From Pseudomonas luteola NBRC 103146 (GTDB lineage: Bacteria > Pseudomonadota > Gammaproteobacteria > Pseudomonadales > Pseudomonadaceae): DNA of 64,000 nt. The notes under the pieces were generated by a model that was given only the letters and a program-made list of their open reading frames with translations, ran no database searches and was not told the DNA's origin. The stretch is from contig NZ_BDAE01000020.1 in assembly GCF_002091675.1 (NCBI RefSeq), forward strand, positions 25,520-89,519. Reading direction: 5' to 3'. How positions within the stretch are numbered: the first letter of the stretch is position 1; each line of letters starts with the position of its first letter. Positions 57,213-63,769 of the stretch are shown in pieces. Made by a program: the position numbers and the translations under genes.

Positions 57213-57428
57213 TTAAAAGTCCTCCAGCGGGACATTGATGGCGTTATCGCGCCACTCGTGAAATTGCGGATTGCCATGAATGTGCTCAAGGCAGGTCGGG
57301 TCAGTCTTGCTTTTGTACCCTGCAAGCCAAAAGTGACCGCCATGAAAAGTGGTTCCGCAGCGCTCGCACTGCTTCCAGCTGCCGTACCCTTTTTCGCTTC
57401 TGTTTTTGAATAGGTGCGCAGTGCTCAC
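57213..57428 (-). CDS. Small zinc-finger-like protein
   Basis: 71 residues from a GTG. CERCGTTFHGGHFWLAGYKS and CLEHIHGN give a CxxC and a C-x-x-H site. It is flanked by overlapping small genes. Function unknown. Confidence 0.45.
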   Translation of the reverse strand: MSTAHLFKNRSEKGYGSWKQCERCGTTFHGGHFWLAGYKSKTDPTCLEHIHGNPQFHEWRDNAINVPLEDF

Positions 57429-57430
57429 AG

Positions 57431-57727
57431 CTACTCACCCGTAACAAGCGCGGTATCGTGAGGCTCAAGGCACTGCTCTACGTGCTCCAGAACCCAGGCG
57501 GGCACTTCTGGCGATTCATAAAGCCGCTTGCGCAGGCTGTCCAGGTGCTCAAGGGCGAAGAGATTGCTACTAGCGTCAGCCTCAAGCTTCTCGTAATCAG
57601 AGGCCAGCACGTACACCCTTGAGCCAACCCTATGCCCTTCGCCTTCCAAGGTATGCGGCTCAACCATTTCAGCCGCTATGCCGCCATTCTCGTGGTAGGT
57701 CGTCATTACATAGCGCTTGACCTCCAT
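57431..57727 (-). CDS. Small protein of unknown function
   Basis: 98 residues; short beta start (VKRYVMTTYHENGGIAAEMV), then an acidic helical region. It shares one base with the upstream stop (TAATG). Confidence 0.45.
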   Translation of the reverse strand: MEVKRYVMTTYHENGGIAAEMVEPHTLEGEGHRVGSRVYVLASDYEKLEADASSNLFALEHLDSLRKRLYESPEVPAWVLEHVEQCLEPHDTALVTGE

Positions 57728-58125
57728 TACTTATTCCTCCCGTCAAAGGCACCCAGGCGCACTAGGTCGCTTGTACTAGCGGCAAGAAAATCGTCGTCAT
57801 CTTCTAGCGGCTCTACCGGCTCATATTTGAGAAGCCTGTCAAGTGCGTCGCGGTAAAGCTGCGCGGCATGCTCCGTACTCTCCTTGCTCTCCTTAAGCCT
57901 AGATTCCAGGTACTTGTTTGCGGACTGCAAGCGCTCAAGCTCCTTTAGCACGTTGCTGACCGTCTCGCGACCAGACGCATAAACCAGCATGCCGTCCTTT
58001 ATATGAGGGTCGCCAATAGGATCAATGACGATTCGCTCTGTACCAGGCTCGCGGCGTGCGGTGCCAATGGCAGCGATTAGAGGGCCGTCAGGGTTTTCGG
58101 CGGGCATTTCAGTGTCTTGAGGCAT
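57727..58125 (-). CDS. Acidic coiled-coil protein of unknown function
   Basis: 132 residues from the ATG at 58125. The middle is a coiled coil (LKELERLQSANKYLESRLKE) and the tail is acidic (EPLEDDDDFLAASTSDLVRL). The first minus-strand gene next to the divergent promoter region at 58126-58376. Confidence 0.45.
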   Translation of the reverse strand: MPQDTEMPAENPDGPLIAAIGTARREPGTERIVIDPIGDPHIKDGMLVYASGRETVSNVLKELERLQSANKYLESRLKESKESTEHAAQLYRDALDRLLKYEPVEPLEDDDDFLAASTSDLVRLGAFDGRNK

Positions 58126-58159
58126 GAACTTGTCACTCCATCCGATTTTAAATACGGGC

Positions 58160-58190
58160 AAACTCGCATAGACGGCTGTACCAGCCGTCA
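58160..58190 (-). repeat. Hairpin leader repeat copy 3
   Basis: GACGGCTGGTACAGCCGTC, a perfect 7-bp hairpin with a 5-nt loop, followed by GCGAGTTT. The upstream 25 bp also resemble the ends of the two other copies, as if a gene end plus hairpin had been duplicated. Confidence 0.5.
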
Positions 58191-58308
58191 ACGCCTAGAG
58201 CTGGCGCGGTCTGTAGAGGCTCTGCCACTCCGTCATTTCAGTGGCAACTATACCCGCCACCTTTGAAATTGTGAACTATAAAATACGAAAATATTTCGCA
58301 TAAATATG

Positions 58309-58342
58309 TTGCGCTCTAAACTGAATTGGCGGTATAGTTCAT
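58309..58342 (+). promoter_or_regulatory. Promoter of CTGAAT regulon (site 3)
   Basis: TTGCGC (58309-58314), 18-bp spacer containing CTGAATTGGCGG, TATAGT (58333-58338). The right half of the inverted repeat is weaker (GTTCAT). Confidence 0.7.
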
Positions 58343-58376
58343 CCATCGAAACGAACACCGCCTTGAGGGCAAAATC

Positions 58377-58622
58377 ATGAATGCTTTTGAACGCCGCGAA
58401 CTGGTAAACAAGATTGCAAAGCAAAAGGGCATGACCGTGGAAAAGCTGGATTTGCGCTCGCACTTCCTGCACCTGCGCGACGGTGCCAAGGTCTATTACG
58501 TCCCGCTGTATCGTGGCATCTGCGCTGAAATGATCGAGCGTCAGATGGGCGAAAAGAGCCTGGAAAATTGCTGGCGCTTGGACCAGGTAGAAACATCCAT
58601 GTATTTCGTGAGGGCCGCGTGA
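58377..58622 (+). CDS. Small protein of unknown function (moron-like)
   Basis: 81 residues with GAGGG upstream. It starts with a basic helix (FERRELVNKIAKQKGMTVEK) and contains LRSHFLHLRDGAKVYYVPLY. It shares TGATG with the next gene. Function unknown. Confidence 0.5.
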   Translation: MNAFERRELVNKIAKQKGMTVEKLDLRSHFLHLRDGAKVYYVPLYRGICAEMIERQMGEKSLENCWRLDQVETSMYFVRAA

Positions 58623-58849
58623 TGACTAAGAAATTGACCGAACAGCAGCAGGCAGAAATCCACAAGGAAGGCTGGAACACGTTTCTCGCCGGAACTAGCT
58701 CTAATCCGTACCGGGAAGGCACTAAAGCGCACGAATTGTTCCGCGACGGCTGGACAGAGGCGAGCCGCGAGTTCTATAGGCAGAATGAAAAGCCCGTAAT
58801 GGTCACGCGGGAATTCCGCCAGACATTAGGCAAACTTGTCGGAATGTGA
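58622..58849 (+). CDS. Small protein of unknown function (moron-like)
   Basis: 75 residues. EIHKEGWNTFLAGTSSNPYR then KAHELFRDGWTEASREFYR resembles the ribosome-modulation-factor-like/Rmf pattern found in phage small proteins (G-x-x-A/F...P-[FY]...W...GW), but only loosely. The stop overlaps no further gene; a terminator follows. Confidence 0.45.
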   Translation: MTKKLTEQQQAEIHKEGWNTFLAGTSSNPYREGTKAHELFRDGWTEASREFYRQNEKPVMVTREFRQTLGKLVGM

Positions 58850-58880
58850 CCAGCCCGCACGGATCGAAACTTCCAGCTAT

Positions 58881-58904
58881 GCCGCCCACCGAGGCGGCTT
58901 TTTT
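58881..58904 (+). terminator. Intrinsic terminator, duplicate of 54353
   Basis: GCCGCC-CACCGA-GGCGGC followed by six T, the same hairpin as at 54353-54376. Confidence 0.85.
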
Positions 58905-58930
58905 ATTTGCGCAATTTTTTCACATTTAGC

Positions 58931-58964
58931 TTGCGCTTTATTCTGAATTGGCGGTATAGTTCAA
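58931..58964 (+). promoter_or_regulatory. Promoter of CTGAAT regulon (site 4)
   Basis: TTGCGC (58931-58936), 18-bp spacer with CTGAATTGGCGG, TATAGT (58955-58960). From the CTGAATTGG element to ATCCATCGAAACGAACA the leader is nearly identical to site 3, with one extra base. Confidence 0.7.
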
Positions 58965-58999
58965 TCCATCGAAACGAACAACTCGCCAGAGGCAAGAGA

Positions 59000-59146
59000 A
59001 TGACCAAGCAAGACATGATTAAGTATGTAGCCAAGCGGGCAGAGGTTACTGAGGAAAAGGCAAAAGACTATCTGGAAGCCGAAGAATGGCGGGTTGATGA
59101 AGCCGTTTTCATTATCAAAGCTGAGCGCAAGGCAGGGATGCTGTAA
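59000..59146 (+). CDS. Small UBA-like helical protein
   Basis: 48 residues: MTKQDMIKYVAKRAEVTEEK, then AKDYLEAEEWRVDEAVFIIK. The three short helices with V...A...L...W...A...I resemble a UBA/TS-N-like bundle. GAGGC upstream. One-base overlap with the next gene. Confidence 0.5.
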   Translation: MTKQDMIKYVAKRAEVTEEKAKDYLEAEEWRVDEAVFIIKAERKAGML

Positions 59147-59352
59147 TGGCCCGCACTACTCCTGAGCAAACTCGAAACAAGCTGGGACTTGTTGCGGCAA
59201 AGAAGCTAGATGCGGCGGCGGAGGCGCTGAATGACTATCGAATGGCCTGCCTTGAGTGCAGCGATAATGCCGCACAGCATGACCGGCGCAAGTCAATGGT
59301 CGGAGAGCTTAAAGAGCTGGCAGCTTGGCTCGAAGGTTGCTCTAAAGCGTGA
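59146..59352 (+). CDS. Small helical protein of unknown function
   Basis: 68 residues, mostly helix (NKLGLVAAKKLDAAAEALND, RRKSMVGELKELAAWLEGCS). No family recognised. Confidence 0.45.
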   Translation: MARTTPEQTRNKLGLVAAKKLDAAAEALNDYRMACLECSDNAAQHDRRKSMVGELKELAAWLEGCSKA

Positions 59353-59364
59353 CAAGTCACTTGC
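59352..59364. repeat. 13-bp palindrome, one mismatch
   Basis: ACAAGTCACTTGC, 40 bp before the gene at 59405. Confidence 0.4.
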
Positions 59365-59404
59365 GGGTCTCCAGCCAGGAGGCCCGCTACAACGGAATGA
59401 AGCC

Positions 59405-59647
59405 ATGACCATTTATACGCTCATCAAAGCAATGGAAAACGAGGCGATAGAGGCTGATAGCAGCACCGCCACCCGCGAAGTCAACGGCGTGACCGTTACC
59501 CTGCACACGGACCTTCGCAAGAGACGCGCAGGCGGTAATTCAGCTAACGTCCCATTTGTTTGGGCTCGCCGCTGGAAGGTTGACGGAAAGCGCGTGAGGG
59601 AGAATGACGCCGCCCACATACTTAATAAATCGGCGGCCCTGAAATAA
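59405..59647 (+). CDS. Small protein of unknown function (moron-like)
   Basis: 80 residues from the ATG at 59405 with GGAA upstream. It has an acidic N-terminus and a basic middle (LHTDLRKRRAGGN), ending with VRENDAAHILNKSAALK. Last gene of the plus-strand small-gene cluster. Confidence 0.45.
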   Translation: MTIYTLIKAMENEAIEADSSTATREVNGVTVTLHTDLRKRRAGGNSANVPFVWARRWKVDGKRVRENDAAHILNKSAALK

Positions 59648-59665
59648 GCCTTCGACACCAAAGAG

Positions 59666-59688
59666 AAAGCCGCCCAATAGGCGGCTTT
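59666..59688. terminator. Terminator between plus-strand cluster and lysis operon
   Basis: AAAGCCGCC-CAATA-GGCGGCTTT; the stem with flanking A and T runs can act on both strands between the convergent genes at 59647 and 59723. Confidence 0.7.
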
Positions 59689-59722
59689 GTCGTTTCACAC
59701 GTCCGGCTTTTCGTCTCGCATA

Positions 59723-60007
59723 TCAGCCCCTGATAGACTTGCTAAAAATCCTCTCGGCCTCCGACGCCAGGCGTTCAAGCTTGGCTTCAAGCGCTGCACG
59801 CTCCTGGCCGGTATAGGTGCCATTTCTAAGCTCGCGCCGTCCGTTGCGCCATAGCAGGCAGTGCGCCCTGTAGGCCATGCGCTCCCACTGCTCTGCATTA
59901 ACGTTGAGGTTAGCCAGGGCACGCACCAGGAGCACAACAGCCCCAAGCAAAACAACAATGGCAATCAGCAGGCAAACGGTAGGCAGGCTCATAAGGGCGT
60001 CACTCAA
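59723..60007 (-). CDS. Small membrane protein in lysis cassette
   Basis: 94 residues from a TTG at 60007 that overlaps the Rz1-like stop by 4 bp; an ATG at 59992 is the alternative. SLPTVCLLIAIVVLLGAVVL is one transmembrane segment; the rest is helical and charged. Role in lysis is inferred by position only. Confidence 0.45.
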   Translation of the reverse strand: MSDALMSLPTVCLLIAIVVLLGAVVLLVRALANLNVNAEQWERMAYRAHCLLWRNGRRELRNGTYTGQERAALEAKLERLASEAERIFSKSIRG

Positions 60008-60342
60008 GGCTTGTTAGGGGTCGTCTCGACGCAGCCCACGGTTAGCGCCTCAAGCGCGGTTCCGTAGGCTTTCGCGTTCTCATAATCGACCAACAGAATG
60101 CCTGCCTTTGCCTTGGCATCTTCTGGCGGGTTTCCCACGCCCCACAGATATTTAGGCCGTGGCGGCAAGTCCTTCGCCTCGATGCACGCCTGGCGCACTG
60201 GCACCTTCTTTTCCACGACCTGAATTTGAGGTACGACTTCCGCCTCGGGCGTGACTGCGCAGGCAATCAACGCGCTGGAGGCCAGCATGCTGACCAGGGC
60301 GCGCCCAAGGCCCATACCGCAACCGACAATTCCAATTCTCAC
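60004..60342 (-). CDS. Rz1-like outer-membrane lipoprotein (spanin)
   Basis: 112 residues. A signal peptide ends with a lipobox-like SALIAC (Cys28). The mature part is Pro-rich in places (KDLPPRPKYLWGVGNPPEDA) and has two Cys. It overlaps the Rz-like gene by 4 bp, as coupled spanin genes often do. It would link outer membrane to the Rz coiled coil. Larger than a typical Rz1. Confidence 0.55.
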   Translation of the reverse strand: MRIGIVGCGMGLGRALVSMLASSALIACAVTPEAEVVPQIQVVEKKVPVRQACIEAKDLPPRPKYLWGVGNPPEDAKAKAGILLVDYENAKAYGTALEALTVGCVETTPNKP

Positions 60343-60743
60343 TGAGCCTTCCTCCAGGCGTTGTACAGCAGGTCATTGACCGTTAGCGTCTGGTCGGCAA
60401 GGTCACGCTCAAGCGCCTTTATTCGCGCATCCCTGGCGCTGGTTTGCTTGGCGGCCTCGGCCATCGCGAGCGCTTGCAGCGACTTGGCAGATTCGGCCTG
60501 CTGCTCAGCTAGCGTCACGGCAAAGCTCTGGCTTTGAATCTCGGCCTTCAAGGTCTCGATCTGCGCGGCGCGCTGGCCATTAGCGTGCGTCATGGCCTGT
60601 AATTGGTCACTCAGCCCTTTCAAGGCAGACGCATGGTCGGCTTCGAATTTCCAGCTGGCGACCTTGTAGGTAACGGCTGAGGTCAGCGCCAGGACGATCA
60701 GAAACAGGGCGACTTTCACGCCGTTGGATACGTTACTGAGCAT
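60339..60743 (-). CDS. Rz-like inner-membrane spanin
   Basis: 134 residues from the ATG at 60743. GVKVALFLIVLALTSAVTYK is the N-terminal membrane anchor, then a long periplasmic coiled coil (ADHASALKGLSDQLQAMTHA through LADQTLTVNDLLYN). The i-spanin layout and gene order support the call; disruption of the outer membrane is the final lysis step. Confidence 0.65.
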   Translation of the reverse strand: MLSNVSNGVKVALFLIVLALTSAVTYKVASWKFEADHASALKGLSDQLQAMTHANGQRAAQIETLKAEIQSQSFAVTLAEQQAESAKSLQALAMAEAAKQTSARDARIKALERDLADQTLTVNDLLYNAWRKAQ

Positions 60744-61206
60744 TGGCGGCAATCTCGAATTCTAGCGGCGGGTACATGATCGATTCGTCACGGCCCACCC
60801 AGTTGGTCTGGTAGCGCACCAGGTTGTTGTATCGGTAGTGGCCAGGCTTGAAGGCGGGCGTCACGTAAAAGCCGTACATGGTTGTGTAGCATCCAGGCGT
60901 GTAGGCCCTGGCACCCGACGGCAGCGGGATCATGACGTTTTTGTCATTGAAGGCCGACGGGAAGAATTCAAGCGTCACTTCGGCCTTGCTGCACACCTCT
61001 CGCTTAATCGCGATGACGTCGCCCACATGGAAGACGGTTTGAGGCTCACCCTTTATGTTCATCGTGCCGACGTTGCGCACGGTAAACGGGTTGGAGCCCG
61101 CCACCAGGAGCACAACGACGACAAAAGCCATAGCAACGCCTGCGGCAAGCGCCATAAATGGCCAGAACACATAAGGCGGAACGAATTTGTTTATCATCTT
61201 GTTCAT
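60733..61206 (-). CDS. Membrane-anchored protein in lysis region
   Basis: 157 residues. An N-terminal hydrophobic segment (FWPFMALAAGVAMAFVVVVL) precedes a periplasmic beta domain with two Cys (KREVCSKAEVTLEFFPSAFN, TPGCYTTMYGFYVTP). No known lysis family; it may be a periplasmic accessory or a moron. Starts within the XhlA-like gene stop. Confidence 0.45.
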   Translation of the reverse strand: MNKMINKFVPPYVFWPFMALAAGVAMAFVVVVLLVAGSNPFTVRNVGTMNIKGEPQTVFHVGDVIAIKREVCSKAEVTLEFFPSAFNDKNVMIPLPSGARAYTPGCYTTMYGFYVTPAFKPGHYRYNNLVRYQTNWVGRDESIMYPPLEFEIAANAQ

Positions 61207-61442
61207 GATGCGCCCTTAACGACCAACGCTACGAGCGCGGTCAATACGCTGGTAAGGATCAAGCCGGTTCCTCCGTAAACCAGGGACTTAATCGGGTATA
61301 GTTGTTCCTTCGTGACATAATCCTCTTCACGCTTTTCTATCTGCTCGACGCGCGCCACCGAGGCGCAGCCATCCAGCCGCTTTTCTATCTGCTCGACCTT
61401 TTGTTCGATCAAGGCAAGCTTTACCTCTGGCCCGCTAGTCAT
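61203..61442 (-). CDS. XhlA-like membrane protein
   Basis: 79 residues from the ATG at 61442. KLALIEQKVEQIEKRLDGCA and REEDYVTKEQLYPIKSLVYG form a coiled coil, followed by one transmembrane segment (GTGLILTSVLTALVALVVKG). This coiled-coil plus C-terminal anchor is the hemolysin XhlA pattern, found with phage holins and endolysins. Confidence 0.6.
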   Translation of the reverse strand: MTSGPEVKLALIEQKVEQIEKRLDGCASVARVEQIEKREEDYVTKEQLYPIKSLVYGGTGLILTSVLTALVALVVKGAS

Positions 61443-62175
61443 GGGGCACACCTCGAAAATACGGCTCGTACTTGAGCCTGCGCACGTCAAGAATATTTGT
61501 AACGTATTCGCGGTTTATGTCGTAAAAGGACTTTCCGTAGCCAGGCTGCGGCTTCCTAGATTTAAGGCTGTGCGCCGAAACGTGCCCCCTCCAGCGCGCC
61601 GGATCACAGCCTTTTGTGTTCGCGCATAAGCGGCGGTCTTGCAGAACGCCCCCTGTCCCGCCGTTGTAGGCAGACAGGGCAAACGAGAGTTGATCGACGG
61701 GAGTGGCCGCGCCTTTCTGGCGTTTGAACAGGCCCTTATCCATCTCGACTATGGCAATCAGCTGGTAATGCGCGTCGTAGCGGTTCGCCCAGCTCCAGCC
61801 CTTAAGGCTTGGATATGCAGCGACCAACTCAGCCCACTTGTTAAAGCGAACTGAGCCGTCCTTTTTGTAAGCAACAGTTGTCTGGCCAAGGCCAAAACCG
61901 TATTCACGACTGGTCTTAAGCTCGGCGCGCGGGTTCCAGCACTTGGAGTGCTTGAGCGTTATGCAGCTCTCCTGCTCGATCTGGCCTGCCAGGAACTCAG
62001 GCATAGGCGCATCAGGCCAGATTGCCTGCTGCTGCTCGACCAGGACCGGAAGCAGCGCCTTGGCCTGCGCGGGCACTTCGGCAGCATGGGCTACCCCAAG
62101 GACTACGCCCAGCGTCATGCCGACCAGTAAGGCGAATAGACCGCGCGCCAGGCGATCCAGCGCGCGCATGCTCAT
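61435..62175 (-). CDS. Endolysin with N-terminal signal/SAR segment (lysozyme-like)
   Basis: 246 residues from the ATG at 62175, which overlaps the holin stop (ATGA). GLFALLVGMTLGVVLGVAHA is a hydrophobic signal-anchor. Then the SLT/lysozyme-like core: GQIEQESCITLKHSKCWNPR (Glu in IEQES), YGFGLGQTTVAYKKDGSVRF and LSFALSAYNGGTGGV. Muramidase or transglycosylase action on peptidoglycan is inferred. Tail residues PYFRGVPHD follow. Confidence 0.7.
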   Translation of the reverse strand: MSMRALDRLARGLFALLVGMTLGVVLGVAHAAEVPAQAKALLPVLVEQQQAIWPDAPMPEFLAGQIEQESCITLKHSKCWNPRAELKTSREYGFGLGQTTVAYKKDGSVRFNKWAELVAAYPSLKGWSWANRYDAHYQLIAIVEMDKGLFKRQKGAATPVDQLSFALSAYNGGTGGVLQDRRLCANTKGCDPARWRGHVSAHSLKSRKPQPGYGKSFYDINREYVTNILDVRRLKYEPYFRGVPHD

Positions 62176-62471
62176 GCCTTGGCCCATAGACACAGCGCCA
62201 TAAACACCATGCCCACAAACAGCACGAATGCAGCAGCCAGGATGCCTGCGGCAACGTTGTAGCCCTTAATCTCAGCCACCAGCCAAGGAATGCTGACCTT
62301 GGGGAACATGATGCGCGAGACAATGACCGCCAGGCCCGCCAGAATCGGCGCAACCAGTAACCACTGACCGACAGTCAAGGCCATAGGCGGATCAATAACC
62401 AGCAGGATGAGTGCGCACGGCAGCATTAGCAGCCAGGCACCTTTATCGAATAGAGCTTTAATAAGGTCCAT
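62172..62471 (-). CDS. Holin-like membrane protein
   Basis: 99 residues with three hydrophobic segments: GAWLLMLPCALILLVIDPPM, WLLVAPILAGLAVIVSRIMF and AAGILAAAFVLFVGMVFMAL. Size and position directly before the endolysin fit a holin. It follows a GACGGA/TCCGTC inverted repeat upstream. Confidence 0.65.
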   Translation of the reverse strand: MDLIKALFDKGAWLLMLPCALILLVIDPPMALTVGQWLLVAPILAGLAVIVSRIMFPKVSIPWLVAEIKGYNVAAGILAAAFVLFVGMVFMALCLWAKA

Positions 62472-62516
62472 GACGGACTCCCATAGGGTAAGAATCCGTC
62501 ACAGTTTGGAGCGGCT

Positions 62517-62538
62517 AAAAAAGGCGGTTGCGCGCCGC
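62517..62538 (-). terminator. Intrinsic terminator after late gene pair
   Basis: On the minus strand GCGG-CGCGCAA-CCGC is followed by CTTTTTT. It ends the upstream transcript 11 bp after the stop at 62550. It contains the post-stop GGGAAAG motif. Confidence 0.65.
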
Positions 62539-62549
62539 TTTCCCAAGCG

Positions 62550-62786
62550 CTAGCGAATACGGCGCAAAACGTTGGCAATGGTCTTGGACTGGTTGCCAAT
62601 CGCCTCGATAACCGCGTTCAGCCGCTCGGCTATGCCTATCCAGATATCGGTCACGCCATCGCGCCCGCGCTTCCACTGCTCAAACGCATCACTCTTAAAC
62701 ATGAACTCGGCGTCACTGAGCGGTATCTCGTTTGCGCTGGTGTAGGTCTGCTCAAGGTGCTTTATCAGCTCCACGCGCAGGTTCAT
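62550..62786 (-). CDS. Small late protein overlapping its neighbour
   Basis: 78 residues from the ATG at 62786: MNLRVELIKHLEQTYTSANE then KSDAFEQWKRGRDGVTDIWI, helical throughout. It starts 35 bp inside the upstream gene in another frame. Such overlapped pairs can be tail assembly chaperones (lambda G/T-like), but no slippery heptamer is visible. Confidence 0.45.
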   Translation of the reverse strand: MNLRVELIKHLEQTYTSANEIPLSDAEFMFKSDAFEQWKRGRDGVTDIWIGIAERLNAVIEAIGNQSKTIANVLRRIR

Positions 62787-63591
62787 CAAAGAGCGCAAGA
62801 AAGCGGGCCGTTCTCTCGCTGAGCAGGTCGGGTAACGGAAATCGGGCCGGTGGAGTACCGGCCACCTCCGAGATATAAACAATGCCTTCCTCGTTAAAGC
62901 CCATGTTCAGCAGGTGCTGCGCTTGGGCCGTGGCCGCCAGATAGCTGTCCAGCATGTCGGCAAAGTCGCTATCAGGAAACTGGCGCATGATCTGCACGCG
63001 GTCGAACAGCCAGTCGTCTAGCACGGCGTCGGAAAGGTTCTCCAGGCGCTCGCAGAACGTCATTCCCAGGTCAGGCGTGTGGTTGATGCCTGCGAACTCG
63101 ATATCGTCGCTACGGCGCATCTGCGCAGCCAGGCACGCAATAATCCAGCCGACGCGCCCGCCCTTGATTCGTCCAGTCACAACCAGGCGTTCGATACTCT
63201 CGGCCATAAAGCCTAGCAGCGGGTAGAGCGTCCACACGTCATCAGCAACCGGCCCGACAGTCACAGGCTCAGCTGTCTGGACGTCGAACTTCATGTACTG
63301 CGAGAAACGCGCGCCGCCATCCCCGATAGGGAAGTCACCCGTCCCCGACTGGTGTACCAGGTAATGCGCGATCACTGCGCCACGCTCTTGTACAGTCCAC
63401 AAGCGCGGGTCATCGACCTGGCCAGCAGCCTGACGGTCGGAAGGCTTGCAGATGACCTTGAGCAGCGCGGTCGTGTTGGCCTCGTGGTAGATAGGCGACT
63501 TGGCCACCAGGTCGATGGCGTCGCCGATAGGCAGCTCTCGAAGCTCGACGGTCAGGCGCGGCGTTCGAAACGGCGTGAATTGTATGGGCAT
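62752..63591 (-). CDS. Late protein of unknown function, possible tail assembly chaperone
   Basis: 279 residues with ELPIGDAIDLVAKSPIYHEA near the start, a predominantly helical middle (GFMAESIERLVVTGRIKGGR) and C-terminal LLSERTARFLALFDEP. Position upstream of the lysis genes and overlap with a small helical protein suggest tail assembly chaperone or baseplate protein; unproven. Confidence 0.4.
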   Translation of the reverse strand: MPIQFTPFRTPRLTVELRELPIGDAIDLVAKSPIYHEANTTALLKVICKPSDRQAAGQVDDPRLWTVQERGAVIAHYLVHQSGTGDFPIGDGGARFSQYMKFDVQTAEPVTVGPVADDVWTLYPLLGFMAESIERLVVTGRIKGGRVGWIIACLAAQMRRSDDIEFAGINHTPDLGMTFCERLENLSDAVLDDWLFDRVQIMRQFPDSDFADMLDSYLAATAQAQHLLNMGFNEEGIVYISEVAGTPPARFPLPDLLSERTARFLALFDEPARGADKAP

Positions 63592-63686
63592 GAAAGGAAT
63601 CTCCAGAATAGTGCCGCCATGCTAGGCCGCGCATCTGGCGCAGCCCTGGCAGGCTTTCCGGCTGCCTTACCGAAAGGCGCGAAAGG

Positions 63687-63707
63687 CCCCGTACTTTTAG
63701 TGCGGGG
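63687..63707 (+). repeat. Subterminal hairpin, candidate left end of IS605-type element
   Basis: CCCCGTACT-TTT-AGTGCGGGG, a 9-bp stem with one G-T pair. TTAC lies at 63667-63670, 16 bp to the left, the kind of target tetranucleotide used by some IS200/IS605 elements. A perfect TATAAT follows at 63736, 28 bp before the tnpB start. Confidence 0.4.
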
Positions 63708-63769
63708 ATGGATAGCGCGGGCAGCGAAGCGGCCCTATAATAGCTGTGTCCATATCCAGTGATAGCGTA

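Noticed and set aside
62752..62786. Programmed frameshift between the overlapping late genes
   Set aside because: No X-XXY-YYZ heptamer was found in the overlap; a separate ATG in the second frame explains the arrangement more simply.
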